Positions 36,361 through 46,240 are shown, counted from the stretch's first letter. The stretch: 64,000 bases of DNA from Limnohabitans_A sp048020265 (GCF_048020265.1 NZ_CP171843.1:1116001-1180000), one strand, 5' to 3'. The notes: generated by a model from the sequence alone, not told the origin. Numbers and translations are program-made.

Positions 36361-39300
36361 ATGAGCAGCACCGACAACACCCGATTCAACCTCTCGCGCT
36401 GGGCGCTGGAGCACCCGGCCCTGACCCGCTACCTGATGGTGGTGCTCATGCTTTTGGGCATGGCGTCTTACTTTCAGTTGGGGCAGGACGAAGACCCACC
36501 CTTCACTTTCCGCGCCATGGTGGTGCGGGCGTATTGGCCCGGTGCCACCGCCGAGCAAGTGGCCGAGCAGGTGACCGACAAGATCGAGCGCACGCTGCAA
36601 GAGGTGCCGTTTGCCGACAAGATCCGCAGCTATTCCAAGCCGGGTGAAGCGCAGATCATTTTCCAGATCAAGGACAACTCCAAACCCGGCGATGTGCCCC
36701 AGGTTTGGTACACAGTGCGCAAAAAGATCGGCGACATGCGCAGCAGCTTGCCGCAGGGCGTGGTGGGCCCGTTTTTCAACGATGAATTTGGCGATGTTTA
36801 CGGCGTCATTTACGCTTTAAGCGGTCAGGGTTTCACGGCGGCCGAGCTCAAGACCCAGGCCGACAACCTGCGGCAGGATTTGCTGCGCGTGCCCGATGTG
36901 GCCAAAGTGGAGCTGTTTGGTGCCCAGGACGAAAAGGTCTTCGTCGAGGTGTCGCAAAAGAAGCTGGCGCAAATGGGCCTGGACATGGGCGCGGTGCTGG
37001 CCCAGCTGAACCAGCAAAATGCGGTCGAGTCGGCGGGCAGTTTGCAGTCGCCCGCCGATGTGGTGCAGGTGCGTGTGGGTGGACAGTTCCAGAGCCTGGC
37101 CGACTTGCAAGCCATGCCGATTCGCGGCGCTTCAGGTGCGCAAATCCGTTTGTCCGACATCGCCACCGTGACGCGCGGCTACATGGACCCGCCCTCGGTC
37201 AAGGTGCGCCACGACAGCCAGGAAGTGATTGCGCTAGGCGTGTCCATGGCCAAGGGCGGCGACATCATCGCCCTGGGCAAATCCTTGAGGGGTGCGGTGG
37301 CTGCTGCACAGGCCAATTTGCCTGCGGGCATGAATCTGACGCAGGTGCAGGACCAGCCCAGCGCCGTGTCCAACTCGGTCAACGAGTTCATCAAGGTGCT
37401 GATCGAGGCGGTGGTGATTGTGTTGGCGGTGAGCTTTTTGGCGCTGGGCCTGCACAAGCGGCCCGGCCACCACCCTTTGTGGCGGCGCTGGACGCTGGAC
37501 ATCCGGCCCGGCCTGGTGGTGGGCATCACCATCCCGCTGGTGTTGGCGGTCACCTTTTTGGCCATGCATTACTTTGGCATCGGCCTGCACAAAATCTCGC
37601 TGGGCTCGCTCATCATTGCCCTGGGTTTGCTGGTGGACGACGCCATCATCGCGGTGGAGATGATGGTGCGCAAGATGGAGGAGGGCTACGACAAGGTGCG
37701 TGCCGCCACCTTTGCCTATGAACTCACCGCCATGCCCATGCTCACGGGCACATTGATCACGGCAGCAGGCTTTTTGCCCATCGGCATGGCCAAGTCGATG
37801 ACCGGTGAATACACCTTTGCGATTTTTGCGGTCACGGTGGTGGCGCTCTTGGTCAGCTGGGTGGCTTCGGTTTATTTCGTGCCCTACCTGGGGGCGTGGT
37901 TGCTCAAACCGCCAGCACATGCGGTGTCGGCAGAGCACCTGGATTCGGCAGAGATGTTTGACACGCCGTTTTACCGGCACTTTCGCACCTGGGTGACCTG
38001 GTGCGTCACGCACCGCTGGAAGACGATTGGCATCACCGTGTTCTTGTTCGTGATGGGCATTGTGGGCATGGGCAAGGTGCAGCAGCAGTTCTTCCCTGAT
38101 TCCTCGCGTCCTGAAATCATGGTCGACTTGTGGCTGCCCGAGGGCTCGCCCTTCAAGGCCAGCGAAGACATCGCCAAACGGGTGGAGCAACGTTTGGCCC
38201 AAGAAGACGGCGTGAAGTCGGTCACGGCCTGGGTGGGCTCGGGCGTGCCGCGCTTTTATTTACCACTGGATCAGGTCTTTCCACAGACCAATGTGTCGCA
38301 GCTGATCGTCTTGCCCCATGACCTGAAAATCCGTGAAGTGCTGCGGGCCAAGCTGCCTACCTTGCTGGCTCAAGAGTTTCCCGAAGTGCGCGGGCGTGTG
38401 AAATTGCTGCCTAATGGCCCGCCTGTGCCTTACCCGGTGCAGTTTCGCGTGGTCGGGCCGGAGCCCAAGGTCCTGCGCGTGAAGGCCGACGAGATCAAGG
38501 TACAAATGCGCCAAAACGCCAACACGCGCGGTGTGAACGACAACTGGAACGAGTCGGTCAAGTCGGTGCGGCTCGAAGTCGACCAAGCCAAGGCACGCGC
38601 CTTGGGCGTGACCAGCCAGTCGATTGCGCAGGCTTCGCGCACCTTGCTCAGTGGCTCCACCGTGGGCCAATACCGCGATGGCGACAAACTGATTGACATC
38701 TTGCTTCGCCAGCCACTGGCCGAGCGCGACGCCTTGTCGGATCTGTCTCAGGCCTATGTGCCCACGGCCTCGGGCAAGTCGATTCCGCTGCTGCAGATCG
38801 CCACCCCGGTGTTTGCCTGGGAGCCTGGGGTGATGTGGCGCGAGGGGCGGCAGTTCGCCATCACGGTGCAGTCCGACATCGCCGAAGGTTTGCAGGGGGC
38901 CACAGTGACGGCTCAGTTGCTGCCAGAACTGAAAAAGACCGAGGCCAGCTGGCAGGGCCAAGGCTTGGGCGGCTACCGCATCGAGGTGGCGGGCGCTGTG
39001 GAGGAAAGTTCCAAAGGCTCGGCCTCGATCGCGGCAGGTGTACCGGTCATGCTGTTCATCACCTTCACCTTGCTGATGCTGCAGCTGCAAAGCTTCAGCC
39101 GCGCGATGCTGGTGTTCTTGACCGGCCCGTTGGGCATGGCGGGTGTGGCAGGCGCATTACTCGTGTTGGATCGGCCCTTTGGCTTTGTGGCACTGCTCGG
39201 TGTGATTGCGCTCATGGGCATGATCCAGCGCAACTCGGTGATTCTGATCGACCAAATCGAGCAGGACCGGGCGGCGGGCGTGGTGCCCTGGCAGGCCATT

Positions 39301-39516
39301 GTGGAGTCGGCCGTGCGGCGTTTGCGTCCCATCGTGCTCACGGCGGCTGCGGCGGTGCTGGCCATGATCCCGCTGTCGCGCAGCATTTTCTGGGGGCCGA
39401 TGGCGGTGGCCATCATGGGCGGTCTGATCGTGGCCACGGCGCTCACTTTGCTGGCGCTGCCGGCCATGTACGCTGCCTGGTTCAGAATTGAGCGCCCAAA
39501 TCAAGCCCGTGCCTGA
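36361..39516 (+). CDS. RND efflux pump, inner-membrane permease
   Basis: 1051-residue proton-driven pump of the AcrB/HAE superfamily: 12 helices in two repeats with large periplasmic loops. The charge-relay segment GLLVDDAIIAVEMMVRKME (about residue 415) carries the DD pair, and the second half has the mirror segment GMIQRNSVILIDQIEQ. Sequence such as QDEDPPFTFRAMVVRAYWPG near the N-terminus places it with pumps for organic compounds rather than metal pumps. Cargo cannot be told. Confidence 0.92.
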   Translation: MSSTDNTRFNLSRWALEHPALTRYLMVVLMLLGMASYFQLGQDEDPPFTFRAMVVRAYWPGATAEQVAEQVTDKIERTLQEVPFADKIRSYSKPGEAQIIFQIKDNSKPGDVPQVWYTVRKKIGDMRSSLPQGVVGPFFNDEFGDVYGVIYALSGQGFTAAELKTQADNLRQDLLRVPDVAKVELFGAQDEKVFVEVSQKKLAQMGLDMGAVLAQLNQQNAVESAGSLQSPADVVQVRVGGQFQSLADLQAMPIRGASGAQIRLSDIATVTRGYMDPPSVKVRHDSQEVIALGVSMAKGGDIIALGKSLRGAVAAAQANLPAGMNLTQVQDQPSAVSNSVNEFIKVLIEAVVIVLAVSFLALGLHKRPGHHPLWRRWTLDIRPGLVVGITIPLVLAVTFLAMHYFGIGLHKISLGSLIIALGLLVDDAIIAVEMMVRKMEEGYDKVRAATFAYELTAMPMLTGTLITAAGFLPIGMAKSMTGEYTFAIFAVTVVALLVSWVASVYFVPYLGAWLLKPPAHAVSAEHLDSAEMFDTPFYRHFRTWVTWCVTHRWKTIGITVFLFVMGIVGMGKVQQQFFPDSSRPEIMVDLWLPEGSPFKASEDIAKRVEQRLAQEDGVKSVTAWVGSGVPRFYLPLDQVFPQTNVSQLIVLPHDLKIREVLRAKLPTLLAQEFPEVRGRVKLLPNGPPVPYPVQFRVVGPEPKVLRVKADEIKVQMRQNANTRGVNDNWNESVKSVRLEVDQAKARALGVTSQSIAQASRTLLSGSTVGQYRDGDKLIDILLRQPLAERDALSDLSQAYVPTASGKSIPLLQIATPVFAWEPGVMWREGRQFAITVQSDIAEGLQGATVTAQLLPELKKTEASWQGQGLGGYRIEVAGAVEESSKGSASIAAGVPVMLFITFTLLMLQLQSFSRAMLVFLTGPLGMAGVAGALLVLDRPFGFVALLGVIALMGMIQRNSVILIDQIEQDRAAGVVPWQAIVESAVRRLRPIVLTAAAAVLAMIPLSRSIFWGPMAVAIMGGLIVATALTLLALPAMYAAWFRIERPNQARA

Positions 39517-39632
39517 ATTTGGCCAATTGAAGCGGCTAAAATAGAAAGTTGACCGATTTCAAGCGGGCGGTCAGGTGCGTCAGGTGGCTTTCATGCCCAG
39601 CGACAAGCCTGACGCCCTTTTTGTTTGGACCT

Positions 39633-39719
39633 GCGCGGGTGGCGAAATTGGTAGACGCACCAGGTTTAGGTCCTGACGGTGGCAACACTGTGCGGGTTCG
39701 AGTCCCGCCCCGCGCACCA
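39633..39719 (+). tRNA. tRNA-Leu (UAG)
   Basis: 87 bases including encoded CCA. Acceptor GCGCGGG pairs with CCCGCGC; D arm includes GGCGAAATTGGTAGAC; the anticodon loop reads TTTAGGT with anticodon TAG; a long variable arm is present; T arm GGGTTCGAGTCCC. It lies 64 bases before tig. Confidence 0.95.
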
Positions 39720-39783
39720 ACCGACTTGTGGCCAAGGGGGCAATCCTGTGGCCTGAGAGACATTCAATTAACCGAGAACGACG

Positions 39784-41097
39784 ATGACTGTGACTGTTGA
39801 AACCCTGGAAAAGCTGGAACGCAAGATCACCCTGACTGTGCCCGTGACGGCCATTCAGTCTGAAGTGGATGTACGCCTGAAGAAAATGGCCCGCACCGTC
39901 AAGATGGACGGTTTCCGTCCGGGCAAGGTGCCCATGAATGTGGTCGCTCAGCGCTATGGTTACTCGGTTCAGTATGAAGTGTTGAACGACAAAGTAGGCG
40001 AGGCTTTTAGCAAAGCCGCCAACGAAGCCCAGGTGCGCGTCGCCGGCCAGCCACGTATCTCCGAAAAAGAAGGCGCGCCAGAAGGCGAGCTGAACTTTGA
40101 AGCCATTTTTGAGGTTTACCCTGAAGTCAAGCTGGGTAATCTGGCCGACACCGAAGTGGAAAAACTGACGGCAGAAGTGTCGGAAGCCGCGATTGACAAG
40201 ACCATCGACATCCTGCGCAAGCAGCGCCGCACCTTTGCCCAGCGCGCCCAAGACGCCGCTGCCCAAGACGGCGACCGCGCCACCATCGACTTCGAAGGCA
40301 AGATCGACGGTGAAGTGTTTGCTGGCGGCAAAGCCGAAGACTTCCAGTTCATTTTGGGCGACGGGCAGATGCTCAAGGAATTTGAAGACGCCGTGCGCGG
40401 CATGAAGTCCGGCGAAAGCAAGACCTTCCCCTTGGCTTTCCCTGCCGACTACCACGGCCAAGACGTGGCCGGCAAAACCGCCGACTTCCTGGTCACCGTC
40501 AAGAAAATCGAAGCCGCCAACCTGCCTGAAGTCAACGAAGCCCTGGCCAAGTCCCTGGGCATCGCCGATGCGACTGTGGAAGGCCTGCGCGCCGACATCC
40601 GCAAGAACCTCGAGCGTGAAGTGAAATTCCGTTTGCTGGCCCGCAACAAGCAAGCCGCCATGGACGCTTTGGTCGCCAAGGCCGAGCTGGACCTGCCACA
40701 GGCCATCGTGCAAAACGAAATCGAGCGCCTGAAAGAGGGTGCCCGTGCCGATCTGAAGCAGCGCGGCATCAAAGACGCCGACAAGGCCCCGATCCCTGAT
40801 GACATCTTCCGCCCCCAAGCTGAGCAGCGCGTGCGCCTGGGCTTGGTGGTGGCTGAAGTCGTGCGCGGCAACACCTTGCACGCCAAGCCAGAGCAGATCC
40901 AGGCCCACATCCAGGAACTGGCCTCCAGCTACGAGCGTCCCGATGACGTGGTGCGTTGGTACAACAGCGACAACCAGCGCATGGCCGAAGTCGAAGCCGT
41001 GGTCATCGAGAGCAATGTGTCCGATTTCGTCCTGGCCCAGGCCAAAGTGGTCGAGAAAGCCATTTCTTTCGAAGAGTTGATGGGTCAGCAGGCCTGA
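39784..41097 (+). CDS. tig: trigger factor
   Basis: Ribosome-bound chaperone and prolyl isomerase, 437 residues. The ribosome-binding signature is present as GFRPGKVPMNVV (about 45-56); the FKBP-type middle domain (about 155-240) includes GDRATIDFEGKIDG and the C-terminal helical arms follow. First of the tig-clpP-clpX-lon series that couples folding to proteolysis. Confidence 0.97.
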   Translation: MTVTVETLEKLERKITLTVPVTAIQSEVDVRLKKMARTVKMDGFRPGKVPMNVVAQRYGYSVQYEVLNDKVGEAFSKAANEAQVRVAGQPRISEKEGAPEGELNFEAIFEVYPEVKLGNLADTEVEKLTAEVSEAAIDKTIDILRKQRRTFAQRAQDAAAQDGDRATIDFEGKIDGEVFAGGKAEDFQFILGDGQMLKEFEDAVRGMKSGESKTFPLAFPADYHGQDVAGKTADFLVTVKKIEAANLPEVNEALAKSLGIADATVEGLRADIRKNLEREVKFRLLARNKQAAMDALVAKAELDLPQAIVQNEIERLKEGARADLKQRGIKDADKAPIPDDIFRPQAEQRVRLGLVVAEVVRGNTLHAKPEQIQAHIQELASSYERPDDVVRWYNSDNQRMAEVEAVVIESNVSDFVLAQAKVVEKAISFEELMGQQA

Positions 41098-41229
41098 TCG
41101 GTCATTTGAATCCTTGAAATCCCTTGAGTATGGGGCTTGTGCCGGGCTTGCAGTTCGGCTGACAAGCCCCATCTCATTGGTGGGCTTGAAAACCCGGTTA
41201 AAGTCATCCATGAAATTTCTGGAGAAAAG

Positions 41230-41838
41230 ATGAGCGCACTGGACATCACAAATTTGGGCATGGTCCCCATGGTCGTCGAGCAGTCGGGCCGTGGCGAGCG
41301 GGCTTACGACATTTATTCGCGCTTGCTCAAGGAGCGCGTGATCTTTTTGGTGGGTGAGGTCAATGACCACATGGCCAACCTGATCGTCGCCCAGTTGCTG
41401 TTTTTGGAGAGTGAAAACCCCGAAAAGGACATCTCGTTGTACATCAACTCGCCCGGCGGCTCGGTGAGCGCTGGCATGGCGATTTACGACACCATGAGCT
41501 TCATCAAGCCCGATGTGTCCACGCTGTGCAACGGTATGGCCGCCAGCATGGGCGCATTCCTCTTGTCTTCGGGGGCCAAGGGCAAGCGTTTTTCGCTGCC
41601 CAACTCCAAGATCATGATCCACCAGCCTTTGGGCGGTGCGCGGGGCCAGGCCACCGAAATCGAAATCGCTGCCCGCGAGATCGTCAAGACGCGTGCGCAC
41701 CTCAACCGCATCCTGTCCGAGAACACGGGTCAGCCGCTCGAGAAGATCGAACTCGACACCGAGCGCGACTATTACTTGTCGGCCACCGAGTCCAAAGACT
41801 ACGGCTTGATTGACGAAGTCATTTCCAAACGCGCTTGA
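41230..41838 (+). CDS. clpP: ATP-dependent Clp protease proteolytic subunit
   Basis: 202 residues. Catalytic triad Ser106 (GMAASMGAF), His131 (IMIHQP) and Asp180 (ERDYYLSA) visible. ATG 41230 is preceded by TGGAGAAAAG. Forms the barrel that ClpX (next gene) feeds. Confidence 0.97.
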   Translation: MSALDITNLGMVPMVVEQSGRGERAYDIYSRLLKERVIFLVGEVNDHMANLIVAQLLFLESENPEKDISLYINSPGGSVSAGMAIYDTMSFIKPDVSTLCNGMAASMGAFLLSSGAKGKRFSLPNSKIMIHQPLGGARGQATEIEIAAREIVKTRAHLNRILSENTGQPLEKIELDTERDYYLSATESKDYGLIDEVISKRA

Positions 41839-41868
41839 GGGTGGCCGGGCTTTCCGGCACCCTGGCTG

Positions 41869-41904
41869 ACGGCGTTGACCCCCAAAGGGTGAACGCCGTT
41901 TTTC
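41869..41904 (+). terminator. hairpin terminator between clpP and clpX
   Basis: ACGGCGTT (41869-41876) pairs with AACGCCGT (41892-41899), extended by ACCC/GGGT inside, followed by TTTTTCTTT. It would end part of the clpP transcripts before clpX. Confidence 0.7.
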
Positions 41905-41946
41905 TTTCGTTATCATTGACCAATCACGGATACCAAGGCGACATTT

Positions 41947-43212
41947 ATGGCCGATAAAAAAGGCTCGACCACTGAGAAAAACCTGTTCTGCTCCTTTTGC
42001 GGCAAGAGCCAGCACGAGGTCAAGAAGTTGATCGCAGGTCCGTCGGTGTTCATTTGCGACGAATGCATTGATTTGTGCAACGACATCGTGCGCGATGAAT
42101 TGGCCACCACCACGGTGACCGAAGGCGCCAAAGAGGGTTTGCCCACCCCGCTGGACATCAAGACCAACCTCGACAATTACGTGATCGGGCAAGAAAAAGC
42201 CAAGCGCAGTCTCGCTGTGGCGGTGTACAACCATTACAAACGCCTCAAGCACAAAGAAGGTGCCAAAAAAGACGACGTCGAGCTGGCCAAGAGCAATATT
42301 TTGCTGATCGGCCCCACGGGTTCGGGCAAGACCTTGCTCGCGCAGACCATGGCCCGCATGCTGGACGTGCCGTTCGTCATGGCCGATGCCACCACGCTGA
42401 CCGAAGCCGGTTATGTGGGCGAGGACGTGGAAAACATCGTGGCCAAGCTGCTGCAGACCTGCAATTACGACGTCGAACGTGCTCAGCGCGGTATTGTTTA
42501 CATCGACGAGATCGACAAGATCACCCGCAAGTCCGACAACCCCTCGATCACACGCGACGTGTCGGGCGAGGGCGTGCAACAGGCCTTGCTCAAGCTTGTC
42601 GAAGGCACCATGGCCAGCGTGCCCCCGCAAGGCGGACGCAAACACCCCAATCAGGACTTTTTGCAGATTGACACGACCAACATCCTGTTCATTTGTGGCG
42701 GCGCATTTGCTGGCCTGGAAAAAGTCATTGAAAACCGCACCGAATCGGGCGGCATTGGTTTTGGCGCCACCGTCAAGAGCAAGAAGCAGCGCTCGCTGAC
42801 CGATGTTTTCAACGAAGTCGAGCCTGAAGACCTGATCAAGTTTGGCCTGATTCCCGAGCTGGTGGGGCGTTTGCCGGTGATTGCCACTTTGGCCGAGCTG
42901 ACCGAAGAGGCTTTGGTGCAGATCCTCACCGAGCCCAAAAATGCGGTGGTCAAACAGTTCACGAAACTGCTGGCCATGGAAGGCGTCGAGCTCGAAGTGC
43001 GCCCGAACGCACTGACGGCCATGGCCCGCAAAGCATTGGCCCGCAAGACCGGTGCACGTGGTTTGCGCTCCATCATGGAGCAGGCGCTGATCGACACCAT
43101 GTTTGAATTGCCCAACCAGGCGAATGTCGAAAAAGTGGTGGTGGACGAGTCCGTCATCGATGACAACAAGCCGCCACTGCTGGTTTACCGCGAGTCGGCC
43201 AAGCAGGCCTGA
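41947..43212 (+). CDS. clpX: ATP-dependent Clp protease ATPase subunit ClpX
   Basis: 421-residue AAA+ unfoldase. N-terminal zinc domain with Cys15, Cys18, Cys37 and Cys40; Walker A GPTGSGKT, Walker B VYIDEIDKI, pore loop TEAGYVGEDVENI, and the IGF-type ClpP loop region IGFGA. Works with ClpP upstream. Confidence 0.97.
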   Translation: MADKKGSTTEKNLFCSFCGKSQHEVKKLIAGPSVFICDECIDLCNDIVRDELATTTVTEGAKEGLPTPLDIKTNLDNYVIGQEKAKRSLAVAVYNHYKRLKHKEGAKKDDVELAKSNILLIGPTGSGKTLLAQTMARMLDVPFVMADATTLTEAGYVGEDVENIVAKLLQTCNYDVERAQRGIVYIDEIDKITRKSDNPSITRDVSGEGVQQALLKLVEGTMASVPPQGGRKHPNQDFLQIDTTNILFICGGAFAGLEKVIENRTESGGIGFGATVKSKKQRSLTDVFNEVEPEDLIKFGLIPELVGRLPVIATLAELTEEALVQILTEPKNAVVKQFTKLLAMEGVELEVRPNALTAMARKALARKTGARGLRSIMEQALIDTMFELPNQANVEKVVVDESVIDDNKPPLLVYRESAKQA

Positions 43213-43256
43213 ACCACTGGTGCCCACCGCCATGAATACCCCTTCGCGTCTGTGGG

Positions 43257-43283
43257 TTGAAATCGCGGTTACCGCATCCATGT
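43257..43283 (+). promoter_or_regulatory. possible heat-shock (sigma-32) promoter of lon
   Basis: TTGAA (43257-43261), 14 bases, then ATCCATGT (43276-43283), close to the sigma-32 form CTTGAA-N13-15-CCCCATnT with six of eight in the -10. About 28 bases before the lon ATG. Confidence 0.4.
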
Positions 43284-43310
43284 GCTTTGAATTGACCTGA
43301 GGGACACACC

Positions 43311-45734
43311 ATGTCTGGACACACACCTTTGCCATCCGCCCCGATTGAATTGCCCATGTTGCCACTGCGCGATGTTGTGGTGTTCCCTCACATGGTGATC
43401 CCACTGTTTGTGGGGCGCCCCAAGAGCATCAAGGCCTTGGAGTCGGCCATGGCCGCCGAGCGCCGCATCATGTTGGTGGCTCAAAAAACCGCCGCCAAGG
43501 ACGAGCCCGCCATCGACGACATGTTCGATGTGGGCTGCGTCTCGACCATCTTGCAGATGCTCAAGTTGCCCGATGGCACGGTCAAAGTCCTGGTCGAGGG
43601 CCAGCAGCGTGCGCAGGTGTTGTCCATTGTGGATGGCGAGGCCCACTTCGTGGCCACGGTCACCCCGGTGGAGCCTGCGGCCGAGCAGTCCGATGCCAGC
43701 AGCGATATCGAAGCTTTGCGCCGGGCCGTGATGCAGCAGTTTGACCAGTACGTCAAGCTCAACAAGAAGATTCCGCCGGAAATCCTCACCTCGATTTCCA
43801 GCATTGACGATGCCGGTCGCCTGGCCGATACCATCGCCGCACACCTGCCCTTGAAACTGGAGAACAAGCAGCAAGTGCTGGACCTGTCCAATATCAAGGC
43901 CCGTCTGGAGAACTTGTTTGCCCAGTTGGAGCACGAAGTCGACATCCTGAATGTGGACAAGCGCATCCGCGGTCGCGTCAAGCGCCAGATGGAAAAAAAC
44001 CAGCGTGACTTTTACCTGAACGAACAGGTCAAAGCCATTCAGAAAGAACTGGGCGAAGGGGAAGAGGGTGCGGACATCGAGGAAATCGAGAAGAAGATCA
44101 AGTCCGCCAAGATGTCAGCCGAGGCCCGCAAAAAGGCCGAGGGCGAGTTGAAAAAGCTCAAGCTCATGTCGCCCATGTCGGCCGAAGCGTCGGTGGTGCG
44201 CAACTACCTCGACGTGCTCACTGGATTGCCCTGGGGCAAGAAAACCAAACTCAAACACGACCTGGGCAATGCCGAGGACGTGCTGAACCAGGACCACTTC
44301 GGTCTCGACAAGGTCAAGGACCGCATCCTCGAATACCTCGCGGTCCAGCAACGTGTGGACAAGGTCAAGGCACCGATTCTGTGCTTGGTCGGGCCACCTG
44401 GCGTGGGCAAGACCTCGCTGGGCCAGTCGATTGCCAAGGCCACGGGTCGCAAATACGTGCGCATGGCGCTCGGCGGCATGCGCGACGAGGCCGAAATTCG
44501 CGGCCACCGCCGCACTTACATTGGGGCTTTGCCCGGCAAGGTGCTGCAAAACCTGAACAAAGTCGGCACCAAGAACCCCCTGTTCTTGCTGGACGAGATC
44601 GACAAACTGGGCACGGACTTCCGGGGTGACCCGTCCAGCGCGTTGCTGGAGGTGCTGGACCCTGAGCAAAACCACACCTTTGGTGACCATTACGTCGAGG
44701 TCGATTTCGACCTGAGCGATGTGATGTTCGTGGCCACCTCCAACTCGATGAACATCCCTTCGGCCCTGCTGGACCGTATGGAAGTGATCCGTTTGTCTGG
44801 CTACACCGAAGACGAAAAGACCAGCATCGCCATGAAGTACTTGTTGCCCAAGCAAATGAGCAACAACGGCGTCAAAGAATCCGAGCTGCAGGTCACGGAA
44901 GATGCGGTGCGCGACGTGGTGCGCTATTACACACGAGAGGCCGGTGTGCGCTCGCTCGAGCGCGAGTTGGGCAAGATTTGTCGCAAGGTCGTCAAGGCCT
45001 TGCTGCTCAAGCAAATGAAGCCCCAGGTGGTGGTCAATGCCGACAACCTCAACGACTTTTTGGGTGTGCGCAAATACACCTATGGCCGTGCCGAGCAAAA
45101 GAACCAGATTGGCCAGGTGGTCGGTTTGGCCTGGACCGAGGTGGGCGGCGATCTGCTGACCATCGAAGCCGCCTTGATGCCCGGTAAGGGCGTCATCACC
45201 CGCACCGGTTCGCTGGGCGATGTGATGAAAGAGTCTGTCGAAGCCGCGCGCACCGTTGTGCGCAGCCGTTCGCGTCTTTTGGGCATCAAGGACGAAGTCT
45301 TTGAGAAGAAAGATCTGCACATCCACGTGCCCGATGGCGCGACCCCCAAAGACGGTCCCAGTGCCGGTGCCGCCATGACCACGGCCATGGTCTCGGCCAT
45401 GACGGGTATTCCGGTGCGTGCCGATGTGGCGATGACCGGCGAGATCACCCTGCGTGGTGAGGTCACGGCCATTGGGGGGCTCAAGGAAAAGCTGTTGGCT
45501 GCTTTGCGAGGGGGCATCAAGACCGTTTTGATCCCCGAGGACAACGTGAAGGACCTGCAGGACATTCCCGGCAATGTCAAAAACGGTCTGGAAATCGTGC
45601 CCGTCAAGTGGATCGACCAGGTTCTGGAAGTGGCCTTGGAAGCCAAACCCACGCCGTTGAGCGACGAAGAGGTGGCGGCTGCAGCCTTGCCGGCTGTGAC
45701 GGCCACGGTCAAAACCGAAGCCGTGAAACATTGA
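43311..45734 (+). CDS. lon: ATP-dependent Lon protease
   Basis: 807 residues, normal. N-terminal substrate domain, AAA+ module with Walker A GPPGVGKTS and Walker B LFLLDEIDK, and the serine protease domain with catalytic Ser in KDGPSAGAAM and Lys in GGLKEKLLAA. Degrades misfolded and regulatory proteins in the cytoplasm. Confidence 0.97.
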   Translation: MSGHTPLPSAPIELPMLPLRDVVVFPHMVIPLFVGRPKSIKALESAMAAERRIMLVAQKTAAKDEPAIDDMFDVGCVSTILQMLKLPDGTVKVLVEGQQRAQVLSIVDGEAHFVATVTPVEPAAEQSDASSDIEALRRAVMQQFDQYVKLNKKIPPEILTSISSIDDAGRLADTIAAHLPLKLENKQQVLDLSNIKARLENLFAQLEHEVDILNVDKRIRGRVKRQMEKNQRDFYLNEQVKAIQKELGEGEEGADIEEIEKKIKSAKMSAEARKKAEGELKKLKLMSPMSAEASVVRNYLDVLTGLPWGKKTKLKHDLGNAEDVLNQDHFGLDKVKDRILEYLAVQQRVDKVKAPILCLVGPPGVGKTSLGQSIAKATGRKYVRMALGGMRDEAEIRGHRRTYIGALPGKVLQNLNKVGTKNPLFLLDEIDKLGTDFRGDPSSALLEVLDPEQNHTFGDHYVEVDFDLSDVMFVATSNSMNIPSALLDRMEVIRLSGYTEDEKTSIAMKYLLPKQMSNNGVKESELQVTEDAVRDVVRYYTREAGVRSLERELGKICRKVVKALLLKQMKPQVVVNADNLNDFLGVRKYTYGRAEQKNQIGQVVGLAWTEVGGDLLTIEAALMPGKGVITRTGSLGDVMKESVEAARTVVRSRSRLLGIKDEVFEKKDLHIHVPDGATPKDGPSAGAAMTTAMVSAMTGIPVRADVAMTGEITLRGEVTAIGGLKEKLLAALRGGIKTVLIPEDNVKDLQDIPGNVKNGLEIVPVKWIDQVLEVALEAKPTPLSDEEVAAAALPAVTATVKTEAVKH

Positions 45735-45742
45735 TGCAAAAT

Positions 45743-45772
45743 TTTCAGGCTGGCGCCAAAGTCAGCCTGAAA
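45743..45772 (+). terminator. hairpin after lon
   Basis: TTTCAGGCTG pairs with CAGCCTGAAA across a 10-base loop, nine bases after the lon stop. No long T run follows, so termination would be weak or factor-dependent. Confidence 0.5.
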
Positions 45773-45784
45773 TTGCATTACAAT

Positions 45785-45814
45785 TTGACCATTCCAGCGA
45801 ACGAGGCATACAAT
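45785..45814 (+). promoter_or_regulatory. predicted promoter of the tRNA-Gly/Gly/Cys cluster
   Basis: TTGACC (45785-45790), 18 bases, TACAAT (45809-45814); start near 45821, 13 bases before the first tRNA. Confidence 0.6.
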
Positions 45815-45833
45815 GCCAAGTTTTCTGAAATAC

Positions 45834-45909
45834 GCGGGAATAGCTCAGTTGGTAGAGCGCAACCTTGCCAAGGTTGAGGTCGCGAGTTCGAGCCTCGTTT
45901 CCCGCTCCA
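45834..45909 (+). tRNA. tRNA-Gly (GCC), copy 1
   Basis: 76 bases with encoded CCA. Acceptor GCGGGAA/TTCCCGC, anticodon loop CTTGCCAAG with GCC, T arm GAGTTCGAGCCTC. Identical in sequence to copy 2. Confidence 0.96.
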
Positions 45910-45951
45910 CATACCGAAAGAAGTACCAACGTCTTTCAAAATTTTTGATTT

Positions 45952-46027
45952 GCGGGAATAGCTCAGTTGGTAGAGCGCAACCTTGCCAAGGTTGAGGTCG
46001 CGAGTTCGAGCCTCGTTTCCCGCTCCA
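45952..46027 (+). tRNA. tRNA-Gly (GCC), copy 2
   Basis: 76 bases, identical to copy 1, 118 bases downstream. The 3' flanks are also alike (GAAAGAAGTACCAAC at 45916 and 46035), which points to tandem duplication of gene plus flank. Confidence 0.96.
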
Positions 46028-46108
46028 GACATATGAAAGAAGTACCAACATCTTTCAGACCAATGGGAAGCACCAGCTTCCCATTTTTGTCACCGTGATA
46101 AGGATTTT

Positions 46109-46182
46109 GGCGCGATAGCAAAGCGGTTATGCAACGGATTGCAAATCCGTCTAGCCCAGTTCGACTCTGGGTCGCGCCTCCA
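46109..46182 (+). tRNA. tRNA-Cys (GCA)
   Basis: 74 bases with encoded CCA; acceptor GGCGCGA/TCGCGCC, anticodon loop ATTGCAAAT with GCA, T arm CAGTTCGACTCTG. Probably co-transcribed with the two tRNA-Gly genes. Confidence 0.95.
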
Positions 46183-46190
46183 AACAAAAA

Positions 46191-46225
46191 TGCCTCAGTG
46201 GTTCATGCTACTGAGGCATTTTTTA
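46191..46225 (+). terminator. terminator of the tRNA cluster
   Basis: TGCCTCAGT (46191-46199) pairs with ACTGAGGCA (46210-46218), followed by a T run. Confidence 0.85.
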
Positions 46226-46240
46226 TATGTCGTGAGCTTT

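Noticed and set aside
39580..43404. 1274-codon minus-strand frame across tRNA-Leu, tig, clpP and clpX
   Set aside because: It spans a tRNA and three certain genes on the other strand; no recognisable protein.
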